Below, one piece after another: positions 53,661 to 62,100 of a stretch of DNA of 64,000 bases. The notes beneath the pieces were generated by a model. The model was not told the origin of the DNA, made no database searches, and worked only from the letters and a program-made list of their open reading frames with translations. Both the position numbers and the translations under genes were made by a program. How positions within the stretch are numbered: position 1 is the stretch's first letter; every line of letters begins with the position of its first letter. The DNA is from Chitinophaga sp. YR573 (GTDB lineage Bacteria > Bacteroidota > Bacteroidia > Chitinophagales > Chitinophagaceae), in NCBI RefSeq assembly GCF_900110995.1, contig NZ_FOJF01000001.1, forward strand, positions 2,311,199 through 2,375,198, written 5' to 3'.

Positions 53661-54161
53661 CAGGCACCAGGAATAGTACCCGTTTTCATAGATCTAAACC
53701 GTCGAACTAATACGTTTTCCTCGCTTACACCTGATCAGAAAAATTCAGGCACCAGGAATAGTGCCTGCTTTTTAAATCAAGCCTATGAATTAACCCAAAA
53801 AAAATGATTTATAATTTTATAACGGTGATGCATAAATTAAAACCAGGCACAAAGAATTGTACCCGGATTTGCGTCATCTTAACCCCTAATCCTAATAACC
53901 ATTATAAAACATGCTTCTTTAGCGGCTTTGCAGAATACTGTTCTTAAAAAGTCAGGAACCAGGAATAGCTCCCGATGTTATTACTCGTTATAAACTCCAT
54001 CATTAAGAACTCCCCGAAACCAGGAATGGTCTCCGGTTTATATCTAAGAACAATTCCAAAACCACGTATAAATGTTTTTAACTGAAAGTCAGAAAATACA
54101 TTGATCCTTTACCTCTTATATGACATAAAATAAGAGGCCGGGAACCAGGAATAGTTCCCGG
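53661..54161 (-). repeat. array of six conserved hairpins (B1-B6), probably minus-strand RNA
   Basis: Six units lie at 53661-53682, 53746-53767, 53843-53866, 53952-53975, 54013-54036 and 54138-54161. Each has a 7-8 bp stem and 8-nt loop. On the plus strand four loops are CAGGAATA, one is CAGGAATG and one AAAGAATT. B2 (CAGGCAC/GTGCCTG) and B6 (CCGGGAAC/GTTCCCGG) pair perfectly with different sequences, so two positions show compensatory change. B1, B3, B4 and B5 have seven A-C mismatches on the plus strand; all become G-U pairs on the minus strand. Spacers of 37-101 bp are unrelated. On the minus strand T-rich stretches follow most units. It lies between convergent operons. Confidence 0.75.
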
Positions 54162-54528
54162 ATCTGTGTATTCTATAACCCTGCGTTTGCGACGAAAATA
54201 TTTTTACAGGCAATGGCATAGCCATCACACCAGGCATATAATTGCCAGTGAGTTAAATAATAATGTGTTTGTAAATAATGATTACAACAGCATCTTTATT
54301 CCCACAAATTGTATTGGACGATTTAAAATAATATTGGTACGTTTCATTTCACAGATGTTGGTTAAAAACAAACGGATCTCGTTGGCAAAAAAAGCATCAC
54401 TATAGATAAGCGACAATTCAAAAGTAAAATATAGTTCTCAGGTATCCATATGCCATTCTGTTCATTTTGTGTTTATCGAAATCATTCCATCCAGTGCGGT
54501 GTCATTACAGTAGGATGTACTAAAAACA

Positions 54529-54576
54529 AAAACAGATCTATCCATTTCCGTTAGAAGAAATAAATAGATCTGTTTT
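54529..54576 (-). terminator. terminator of the SusCD-GH31 operon
   Basis: Perfect 13-bp stem AAAACAGATCTAT (54529-54541) / ATAGATCTGTTTT (54564-54576) with 22-nt loop. On the minus strand it is followed by T-rich TGTTTTTAG. It lies 60 bp downstream of the GH31 stop codon. Confidence 0.75.
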
Positions 54577-54581
54577 AAAAG

Positions 54582-54631
54582 GCTTATTCCCGGTGGAGGC
54601 GACCAATCCTGCCCCCAGCCGGGTAATAAGC
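54582..54631 (-). promoter_or_regulatory. large stable hairpin directly after the GH31 stop codon
   Basis: GCTTATT plus CCCGG pairs with CCGGG plus AATAAGC around a bulged base, and an inner GGGGGC/GCCTCC stem (minus strand, with one G-U) closes a 10-nt loop AGGATTGGTC. It lies 5 bp beyond the stop codon, so it is in the 3' untranslated region and may protect the mRNA end. Confidence 0.6.
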
Positions 54632-54635
54632 TGCA

Positions 54636-57086
54636 TCAAAATTCCACCACTATCCTATCCGCACTATTTTTTATGCTTAGCGTAAACACCTTACAGATGT
54701 CCGGCGTAGCATACCCACCCTGCGGATCGAAACGGGAAATAGGCGTGAGGAAATTAATGCCTGAAGATTGTAAAACCTGTACCCCACCATTCACCTTTAC
54801 CTGCTGTAAAGAATCAAAACCATGCAGTATCAGCTTAATATTATTGAACTTAGAAGTAAAATTACCTTCTGCTTTTTCAAGTGTAAGACGATCATCATAC
54901 CGGATAGTACGCTTGTAAAATCCACCATTCTCATAATCATAACTCTCTCCATCATCTTCATAATACACCATTGTATTGGTGGTATCCCCTTTATATACAT
55001 GCAGGAACAATGTATCAGCAGGCTTTTCAGCAGTAGTCTGTATCAGTGTTTGCATAGGAATAATACTACCACCTTTTACAAACACCGGTATTTTCTGTAA
55101 TCCTAGTGGAACCACCTTCTTTTCTCCTCCAGCCTGCAATTCATCAGTATACAGATTATACCATCTGCCGGCAGGAAAATAGATCTCACCAAAATCTTTT
55201 GTACTCTCAAACGGCGCTACCAAAAATGCCTTCCCTAACTGGAACTGATTTTGAAAACGGGTATCATATACATTCGCATCATGTGTATAATCTATTGCCA
55301 GGGAACGCATCACAGGCATACCACTTTGTGAAGCCTCATAAAACGCACTATAGATGTATGGCAACAGGCGGTAACGCAGGTTAATATAATTCCGCGCTAT
55401 TTCCAGCACTTCTTCCCCATATGCCCAGGGCTCAGACGATTTGGTATTCACACCTGTATGGTTCCTGAAATACGGGATAAATGCGCCCAGTTGCATCCAA
55501 CGCGCATACAGCCCCACAGTAGGATTGCCGGTGAAACCTCCTATGTCCATTCCGGTAAAGGCTACTCCACTTAGGCCAAGACTGTTGAGCAGTCGTACGC
55601 CTGCCAGCATATGATCTTCTTCTGCACGGTTGTCGCCGGTCCAGATAGCCGTATAACGCTGCAAACCGGCATACCCGGCACGTGTTAATATAAAGGGTCT
55701 TTTACCTGTAAGGGTACGGGCACCTTCATAACTTGCACGTGTCATTTCCAGCCCATACACATTATGTGCCTGCTGATGCGTAGTAGGATGACCATCATAA
55801 TCAAACAATACATTATTGGGCATTTTCTGTCCCCAGGTAGCTATCTCGTTCATGTCATTCCAGTAACCTGAGACACCATTATCCACATATCCTTTCATCT
55901 GTGTCTTCCACCAATTACGTCCTTTCTCACTGGTGAAATCAGCGAAGTGACACCAGCCAGGCCACACCTGGCCAGTATATAACTGACCATCAGGATATTT
56001 TATGAATACATTTTCTTTTACACCATTTTCATAGGCTGCATATCCTTTCTCCACCTTAATTCCCGGGTCATTGATCACCGTAATTCTAAATCCCATTTTT
56101 AATAATTCGGCATTCATTTTAGCCGGATCAGGGAAACGTTCTTTATTCCAGGTGAATAGTTTATACGCATCCATATAATGGATGTCCAGTGTAATACCAT
56201 CCGCAGGAATTTTCTTTTCCCTTAATGTTTGTGCAATACGGAGCACTTCTTTATCAGGATAGTAGCTATACCGGTTCTGCTGATATCCAAGGCTCCATAA
56301 AGGAGGCATGTGCATGCGGCCTGTTAAACTGGTATAGGCATTAATGATTCCCGCTATAGCAGGTGCATACATAAAGTAATAATTCATTTCTCCGTCTCTT
56401 GCTCCAAAAGAAGAGAAACGATTATTACTGGCGCCAAAGTTGAAATCACTCTGATAAGTATTATCAAAAAAGATCCCGTAATTCAGCCCATGATGTATGC
56501 CTATATAAAACGGGATAGTACTGTATAAGGGGTCCTGATCTGCTCTATATCCAAATACATCCGAGTTCCAGTTGGTATACGCACTTCCTGTTCTGTCCAG
56601 GTTACCGTTCTTTTCTCCCAGTCCAACGAATCGTTCGCCTTCCTGCATCTTCTTATAAGAAGTGACTTCATTACCTACCCAGGAAGTGGTAAGTCCCTTT
56701 TCATCTTCATTAATTAATAAACCGTCGGTTGTATAAAATGCAATGGAGAAAGGCCTTTTCGTAATGCGGGCTTGCAGCGAATCAGTAGTAATCGTAATAT
56801 TCGCTGCATCTTCTTTTATGACAGCTTTAACTGCCACAGGTTTTGCAATAACAGCATAGGAGAAATCGTCTGCCAGTTTCTGACGGTCCATCCTTACTCT
56901 TATTACACCTGCACTATATACTGTAAGATCTGCAAATGCATTGGTAGTGGCTATTTTTACCGTTCCGCTACCTATCTGCACACTTTTAACATCCCCAACA
57001 TTCACCACACTTTTTTGCGCATAAGCGCCCATACTGCATAACAGCCCGTAAATGACTATTATAGCAGGCAATAATTTTCTGCTCAT
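54636..57086 (-). CDS. GH31-family alpha-glycosidase
   Basis: The 816-residue protein has a signal peptide (cut near AYAQ, residue 24), an N-terminal beta domain (galactose-mutarotase-like) and a TIM barrel. GH31 signatures are present: YWNDMNEIATWG near residue 410, whose aspartate is the nucleophile, and WTGDNRA near residue 481 with the acid/base aspartate; the C-terminal beta domain (about 640-816) follows. GH31 enzymes release glucose, xylose or galactose from non-reducing alpha ends; the substrate here is not readable. It is the last gene of the operon after SusC and SusD and is separated from SusD by a hairpin. Export suggests periplasmic action. Confidence 0.93.
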   Translation of the reverse strand: MSRKLLPAIIVIYGLLCSMGAYAQKSVVNVGDVKSVQIGSGTVKIATTNAFADLTVYSAGVIRVRMDRQKLADDFSYAVIAKPVAVKAVIKEDAANITITTDSLQARITKRPFSIAFYTTDGLLINEDEKGLTTSWVGNEVTSYKKMQEGERFVGLGEKNGNLDRTGSAYTNWNSDVFGYRADQDPLYSTIPFYIGIHHGLNYGIFFDNTYQSDFNFGASNNRFSSFGARDGEMNYYFMYAPAIAGIINAYTSLTGRMHMPPLWSLGYQQNRYSYYPDKEVLRIAQTLREKKIPADGITLDIHYMDAYKLFTWNKERFPDPAKMNAELLKMGFRITVINDPGIKVEKGYAAYENGVKENVFIKYPDGQLYTGQVWPGWCHFADFTSEKGRNWWKTQMKGYVDNGVSGYWNDMNEIATWGQKMPNNVLFDYDGHPTTHQQAHNVYGLEMTRASYEGARTLTGKRPFILTRAGYAGLQRYTAIWTGDNRAEEDHMLAGVRLLNSLGLSGVAFTGMDIGGFTGNPTVGLYARWMQLGAFIPYFRNHTGVNTKSSEPWAYGEEVLEIARNYINLRYRLLPYIYSAFYEASQSGMPVMRSLAIDYTHDANVYDTRFQNQFQLGKAFLVAPFESTKDFGEIYFPAGRWYNLYTDELQAGGEKKVVPLGLQKIPVFVKGGSIIPMQTLIQTTAEKPADTLFLHVYKGDTTNTMVYYEDDGESYDYENGGFYKRTIRYDDRLTLEKAEGNFTSKFNNIKLILHGFDSLQQVKVNGGVQVLQSSGINFLTPISRFDPQGGYATPDICKVFTLSIKNSADRIVVEF

Positions 57087-57102
57087 AAATTGTAATTATA
57101 AA

Positions 57103-57131
57103 GGCTGACGAAAAGATACTTTTCGTCAGCC
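57103..57131 (-). promoter_or_regulatory. intercistronic hairpin between susD and GH31 gene
   Basis: Perfect 13-bp stem GGCTGACGAAAAG / CTTTTCGTCAGCC with an ATA loop, followed on the minus strand by TTTATAATT. It looks like a partial terminator that would lower GH31 expression relative to SusCD. Confidence 0.7.
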
Positions 57132-57138
57132 CTGCTTA

Positions 57139-58686
57139 TTAATACCCGTCGTTCTGTTTGAGGTTTTTGTTAACCGCCAGATCGCTGGTTGGGATCGGGA
57201 ATAACAGGTATTTAGGATCGTCTGAAGGTTTCAGCTGCCAGGTATCGAGGAACTTACCGAAGCGGATCAGGTCTTCCCTGCGCCAACCTTCCCAGTACAA
57301 TTCACGACCTCTTTCATCAATCAGGTTATCGAGAGTGATGCTTGTCCAGGCAGTTGCCTTACGGGTAGTGCGGAGATTATTTACTATCAGCAATGCATCT
57401 GCTGCACCAGAGGTACGCAGTAATGCTTCTGCTTTCATCAACAGTACATCTGCATAACGTAAGAAAACGTAATCGTTCTGTGCGTTGTTGCTACTCTTGG
57501 TTTCTTTAGATGTCATATCCGGAGGATATTTCACTACACGGATACCGGTTACTTCCAGTGTAGCAGGATCTGTTTCCTGCAATTTTACTTCGCGGGTAAA
57601 ATTCAATGCATGACCTTTTCTGTCTTCCAGCGCAACGCCACCGGCGCCATACTGCTGGCCTAACAGGAATCCTACATTCAGGCCTGTTACATCTGTTACG
57701 CCTGTAAAACTGCCACCTCTACGGGTATCCACTACTTCAAACTTATCGTAGAAATCAGAGATAGTCGTATATCCATTCCAGCCACTTGGATCCTGGTTAT
57801 AATGCAGGGTAGGCGCCCAATGACAGAACACGGCATTACCTCCTCTTACAGTACTTAACCCCGGACCATTCTGCTGTGTAAAGATGTTTTCTTTAGATAC
57901 CACATCATTATTGAAGGAAAAGTTGTTGAAGTAATTCGCAGTCAGACTATACTTACCACTGGCTGTAATTTCATCTGCCAGCGAAATTACTTTGGCCATA
58001 TCTGCGGCATCAAACGTAGGTGATTTCCTGTTGAGGAAAGCGCCTTTGTTTAGATAACACTTCATCAGTAAAGCCCTTGCAGCATTTTTATTAGCGGTAT
58101 AAGCCGGTACATCATCTCTGAGATCCGGAGTGATGGCAGTCAGTTCGCTGATAATATAATCAGTTGCTTCTGCGGCGGTCAATACTTTAGGCATGTTCAG
58201 CAATGTATCACCGGGAGCGCGGAAAGGAACCTGTCCCCATCCGTTCAGCACCGTATACATAGCCCAGGCACGCAGGAAACGTGCTTCAGCTGCCTGTGCT
58301 GTAGTAGGGCGGAAGCTCAGTACATTGGTCGCCAGGAACTGCAGTTGCAGAATATTAGTGAAAGTATTACCAATAAAAGTATGGTCTGATGTCCAGTTAT
58401 GGAGCTTCAATGAACGCCACACACCATTATCATCCCAGTCTCCACCCCTTGTAGGAGCAACCGCTTCATCTGCAGTCATTTCCTCTAAGGCCCAGTAGTT
58501 ACTCTGGTCCTGGTAGGGCAATTGTAAACCATCGTAAGCAGATTTCAACAATGCAGAAACCTGAATAACAGAATCTGCCTGCGAACGTGTAAGGGTAGAA
58601 CCCAGTTTTTCATCCAGCTTGGTGCAGGAAGCCAAACCACTTCCTATCACAAGAGAAAATATGACGAATGCTTTATTAAAACGCAT
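57139..58686 (-). CDS. SusD/RagB-family nutrient-binding lipoprotein
   Basis: The 515-residue protein has a lipoprotein signal with lipobox GLASC (Cys21). The SusD fold is supported by TPR-like helices, ARFLRAWAMYTVLNGWGQVPF in the middle and the C-terminal REDLIRFGKFLDTW region with ELYWEGWR. It would sit on the cell surface over the SusC barrel and bind a glycan. The gene follows SusC by 24 bp. Confidence 0.95.
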   Translation of the reverse strand: MRFNKAFVIFSLVIGSGLASCTKLDEKLGSTLTRSQADSVIQVSALLKSAYDGLQLPYQDQSNYWALEEMTADEAVAPTRGGDWDDNGVWRSLKLHNWTSDHTFIGNTFTNILQLQFLATNVLSFRPTTAQAAEARFLRAWAMYTVLNGWGQVPFRAPGDTLLNMPKVLTAAEATDYIISELTAITPDLRDDVPAYTANKNAARALLMKCYLNKGAFLNRKSPTFDAADMAKVISLADEITASGKYSLTANYFNNFSFNNDVVSKENIFTQQNGPGLSTVRGGNAVFCHWAPTLHYNQDPSGWNGYTTISDFYDKFEVVDTRRGGSFTGVTDVTGLNVGFLLGQQYGAGGVALEDRKGHALNFTREVKLQETDPATLEVTGIRVVKYPPDMTSKETKSSNNAQNDYVFLRYADVLLMKAEALLRTSGAADALLIVNNLRTTRKATAWTSITLDNLIDERGRELYWEGWRREDLIRFGKFLDTWQLKPSDDPKYLLFPIPTSDLAVNKNLKQNDGY

Positions 58687-58710
58687 AATTGTAATTTTTA
58701 GACCGGTGAA

Positions 58711-61671
58711 TTATAATGAGAAGTTGATACCTGCCAGGAAGCTCCGTGCAGTTGGATAAGGTGAATACTCAATACCAAAAGAGGTAACACCATTAATACT
58801 CTTATCCGTATTTACTTCCGGATCAAATCCTGAATACTTCGTAATGATGAACAGGTTCTGACCTGTTACATAAATAGAAGCTCCTTTGATCACCTTTCCT
58901 ATATTCCCGATATTGTAACTAAGTGTGGCATTATCCAGCTTCATGAAATTGGCTTTTTCAAGATAACGGCTGGATACAGTGATTGGATTAGACAGGCTTT
59001 CCTTGGTACCTACCAGTTTCGCTGAGATATTCCTGGAACCGAGGTTACCTATTGGCAATACTGTATTAGCTGTGTTGTTATACACATCCATACCAAATGC
59101 ACCATGTGAGTTTATTCCCAGTGTCCATTGTTTGTAATTAACGGAAGTATTAACACCCAGCATAGCAGTAGGGTTAGGATTGCCCAGGAAAAACTGGCTG
59201 TTACCACCATCTGTATACTTACCCTGACCGTTATCATCAAATCCAAGGAACTGTCTTACATAGAAAGAGTTCAGTGGTTTACCATTAACAAGCCTTTGTG
59301 CATAAGCGTTAGACACACCCTGTCCGCTGATGGAACCTGTCAGCACCGGAGGGCCATCATAATTCTCCAGTTCATTCTTCAGGAAAGTAGCATTTACGCC
59401 CAGGTTCCAGGTGAGGTTCTTAGTGGCAATGATATCTCCGCGTAACACAATTTCCACCCCTTTGTTAACGACATTAGCGGGCAGGTTGATCCAGTAATTG
59501 GATGCCGGTGCAGGCTGAATGGCAGGGAAGTTAAAGAGGAGATTAGTAGTATTCTTATGGAAATAATCCAGGCTACCATATAAGCGACCACCAAAGAAGG
59601 TATAGTCCACACCAGCATTCAGCTGTTTGGAACTTTCCCATTTCAGGTTAGGATTAGCCACGTTACTCAGACTGGCACCACCGTTTGAATTAACTGTGTA
59701 TTGTTCCTGAGCAGCTCCGGCAGGAAATTCCTGGTTACCGGTGAGTCCCCAGCCAACACGTAATGCCAGTTGGTTGATAGTCCTGTTATCTTTTAAGAAA
59801 GCTTCATTGCTAAGATTCCATTTTGCAGCAAAAGAAGGGAAATAACCATATTTGTTATTAGTCCCGAACTTGCTGGAACCATCCGCTCTTAAAGTGGCTG
59901 TCACCAGGTACTTATCAAAGAAGTTCAGGTTAGCCCTTCCAAAATAAGATTGCAGCTCTGATTTAGGATTGCGGAAAGAGCTCATGAAAGTATTGGTCTG
60001 AGAAGGACTCTGTAAGATATCTGTGTATTTCAACTGATCGGTAGAGAATCCAAGACCGCCAAGGCTTCTGCCTTTGTAATCAAAACGCTGGTATTCGTAA
60101 CCTGCTACGGCACTCAGGAATAATGCTTTGGTCACCTGCTTGTTATAGTTCAGCGTATGTGTATACAACCGGGAAGTAAGGGTATTATTTCCATAATAAG
60201 CCTGACCATTACCAAATACCTGGTCGATATTGATAAAAGAAGCTATCTGAGTTTCCCTTTCACCTACCTGGTGATTGATACTGAAAGTGAAACGGTATTC
60301 CAGGTCGTTCGTGAATTTAAAATAAGGAGAGATGCTGGCCAGGATACTGTTGATGTTTACATTATCATCATAAGCAGCAGACATTGCTTCCGGATTGATC
60401 GCCGAACCAACGCCCAGTATATTGAAAGAACCATCTGGTTTGCGTAATGCCAGGGTAGGGTTCCATTGCAGTGCCTGTCCTATTAAACTACCGGTAAAAC
60501 CAGCATCATTGGTAATAGGGGCAATCTGCTCTGTAGTATGGGCCGCCTGTACGGTATAATCAATTCCTAAATGATTATTTTCCAGAAATTTATATTGTCC
60601 GTTCAGATTAGCTGTATATTTTTTCAGTCCTGTTTTCTTCACAATACCCTGCTGATCCAGTAAACCAAAAGAGGCTCTGTATATACTATTATCACTACCG
60701 CCGCTCACGCCTACGTTTACGTTCTGAGTAGTACCTGTGCGGAGAATGCTTTCCAGACCATCGGAGCTGGAACCTTCATCTCCGGCAGTAAGATTGTATT
60801 GTTTCAGTGCACTTCTGTATCCGGCAGCATCCAGTACATCCAGTTTCTTCATGATCTTACTTACACCGGCAGAATAGGAAACATCCAGGCGTGGAGGGCC
60901 TGCAGCTCCTTTCTTGGTAGTAATGATCACCACGCCATTGGCACCTCTTGCACCATAGATCGCAGTAGCAGATGCATCTTTCAATACGTCCATAGACTGA
61001 ATATCGAAAGAGTTGATGAAGTTAAGCGGGTTGGCATCTGGCGTTTGGCCAAGGCCATTGGCAGCCACAGATGGCTTTGCCGTACGGCCGTCCAAAGGCA
61101 TCCCATCCACTACGTACAGTGGCTGGTTACCCGTTCTTACAGAGGAGTTACCCCTGATCCTTACGGTGGTAGCACCACCGGGAGCGCCACTGTTGTTTAC
61201 CACCATCAGACCGGCTACCTTACCCTGGATCAGCTGATCCGGAGCTGTAACGATCCCCTTATTAAAATCTGCGGACTTAATAGAAACAACCGAACCTGTC
61301 AGGTCTTTTTTGCGGGAGGTACCATAACCTACCACTACCACATCTGTTAATGTGGTACTTTCTGCTTTCAGGCTAACGGAAATTTCAGATTTGCCGGTAA
61401 TAATCACTTCCTGTTTAACATACCCTATAAAAGAGACGATGAGGGTAGTAGCGTTAGTGGGTGCGTTTAGTTTGAAAGTACCATCTACTCCGGTAGAAGT
61501 ACCTGTGCTGGTACCTTTTACCTGGATGGAAGCTCCGGGGATGGCCATGCCGCTTTCATCGGTTACCTTACCGGTAATGGGTTTAGTTTGAGCCTGTGCA
61601 CCGGCTATACCTGCCGTAAGCAGTAATAGCGAGCATAACAGGCGCACTTTGCGAAATAGAAGATTGGTCAT
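58711..61671 (-). CDS. SusC/RagA-family TonB-dependent transporter
   Basis: The 986-residue protein has a signal peptide (cut near AQAQ, residue 28), a carboxypeptidase-regulatory-like domain (about 30-110; ITGKVTDESGMAIPGASIQV), the plug with the SusC-specific VVVVGYGTSRKKDLTGSV, and a large beta-barrel ending in FLAGINFSL. It is the transport half of the SusCD pair and imports oligosaccharides across the outer membrane. Its upstream region of 429 bp separates it from the SusR-like regulator. Confidence 0.96.
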   Translation of the reverse strand: MTNLLFRKVRLLCSLLLLTAGIAGAQAQTKPITGKVTDESGMAIPGASIQVKGTSTGTSTGVDGTFKLNAPTNATTLIVSFIGYVKQEVIITGKSEISVSLKAESTTLTDVVVVGYGTSRKKDLTGSVVSIKSADFNKGIVTAPDQLIQGKVAGLMVVNNSGAPGGATTVRIRGNSSVRTGNQPLYVVDGMPLDGRTAKPSVAANGLGQTPDANPLNFINSFDIQSMDVLKDASATAIYGARGANGVVIITTKKGAAGPPRLDVSYSAGVSKIMKKLDVLDAAGYRSALKQYNLTAGDEGSSSDGLESILRTGTTQNVNVGVSGGSDNSIYRASFGLLDQQGIVKKTGLKKYTANLNGQYKFLENNHLGIDYTVQAAHTTEQIAPITNDAGFTGSLIGQALQWNPTLALRKPDGSFNILGVGSAINPEAMSAAYDDNVNINSILASISPYFKFTNDLEYRFTFSINHQVGERETQIASFINIDQVFGNGQAYYGNNTLTSRLYTHTLNYNKQVTKALFLSAVAGYEYQRFDYKGRSLGGLGFSTDQLKYTDILQSPSQTNTFMSSFRNPKSELQSYFGRANLNFFDKYLVTATLRADGSSKFGTNNKYGYFPSFAAKWNLSNEAFLKDNRTINQLALRVGWGLTGNQEFPAGAAQEQYTVNSNGGASLSNVANPNLKWESSKQLNAGVDYTFFGGRLYGSLDYFHKNTTNLLFNFPAIQPAPASNYWINLPANVVNKGVEIVLRGDIIATKNLTWNLGVNATFLKNELENYDGPPVLTGSISGQGVSNAYAQRLVNGKPLNSFYVRQFLGFDDNGQGKYTDGGNSQFFLGNPNPTAMLGVNTSVNYKQWTLGINSHGAFGMDVYNNTANTVLPIGNLGSRNISAKLVGTKESLSNPITVSSRYLEKANFMKLDNATLSYNIGNIGKVIKGASIYVTGQNLFIITKYSGFDPEVNTDKSINGVTSFGIEYSPYPTARSFLAGINFSL

Positions 61672-62100
61672 AGATCAGTTTTTATTTGTTTGTGGAATAT
61701 TGATGCCATTGGGAAATAGATTTAGAACCGGCAGGAGATGCTGGCTGTTCTGTACGTGGAATAAAATTGTATTCAGTTAACCTCTTAACCCGGGTAATAA
61801 CTCCATTTACACTTTGTCCTGAAAAATAGATTGACTGATAACTGTAAATGCGTGGACGCTGTTTTCATAACTGAAATCAATTAAATACGTGGTGCCATTA
61901 TGATGGCTTATACGACAAGTGAATCACTATTGCAGTTCAATAAATCAAAGTAAATCAGCTTTCAACTGGTTAACAATTTATATGGTCGATATATAGAAAA
62001 TATTGGTTAAAAATGGGTTATAATATATCACAACTAACTGTTTATCAATACAGAAAAGTTATATTATACATTTATATATATAAGGATCATAGGATCATTT
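61672..62100. other. 429-bp intergenic region upstream of susC
   Basis: It should contain the susC promoter and the binding site of the SusR-like regulator, but no TAnnTTTG box with good spacing was found. A TTAACCCGGGTAA near-palindrome lies near 61785-61799. No gene is supported. Confidence 0.45.

Larger units (their letters stand above)
53579..54635. other. 1,057-bp convergent intergenic region without genes
   Basis: It contains the cassette terminator, the six-hairpin array, about 370 bp of AT-rich DNA with nothing recognised (54162-54528), and the two hairpins behind the GH31 gene. The short frame at 54166-54405 has no supporting features. Confidence 0.7.

Noticed and set aside
53661..54161. 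CRISPR array
   Set aside because: The repeated units vary in sequence, are palindromic with a conserved loop, and spacers range from 37 to 101 bp; no cas genes are present.
53661..54161. Integron attC sites or REP/RAYT elements
   Set aside because: There are no gene cassettes between the hairpins, no integrase, no RAYT gene and no GTAG-type REP motif in the window.
50068..54161. CsrB-like sponge RNA with AGGA loops
   Set aside because: The AGGA word is only on the strand that pairs poorly in the right array; the wobble pattern favours the opposite strand. CsrA is also not known to be general in Bacteroidota.
54166..54405. 79-residue plus-strand frame
   Set aside because: It starts inside the region right after the hairpin array, has no family resemblance, and lies in AT-rich intergenic DNA.
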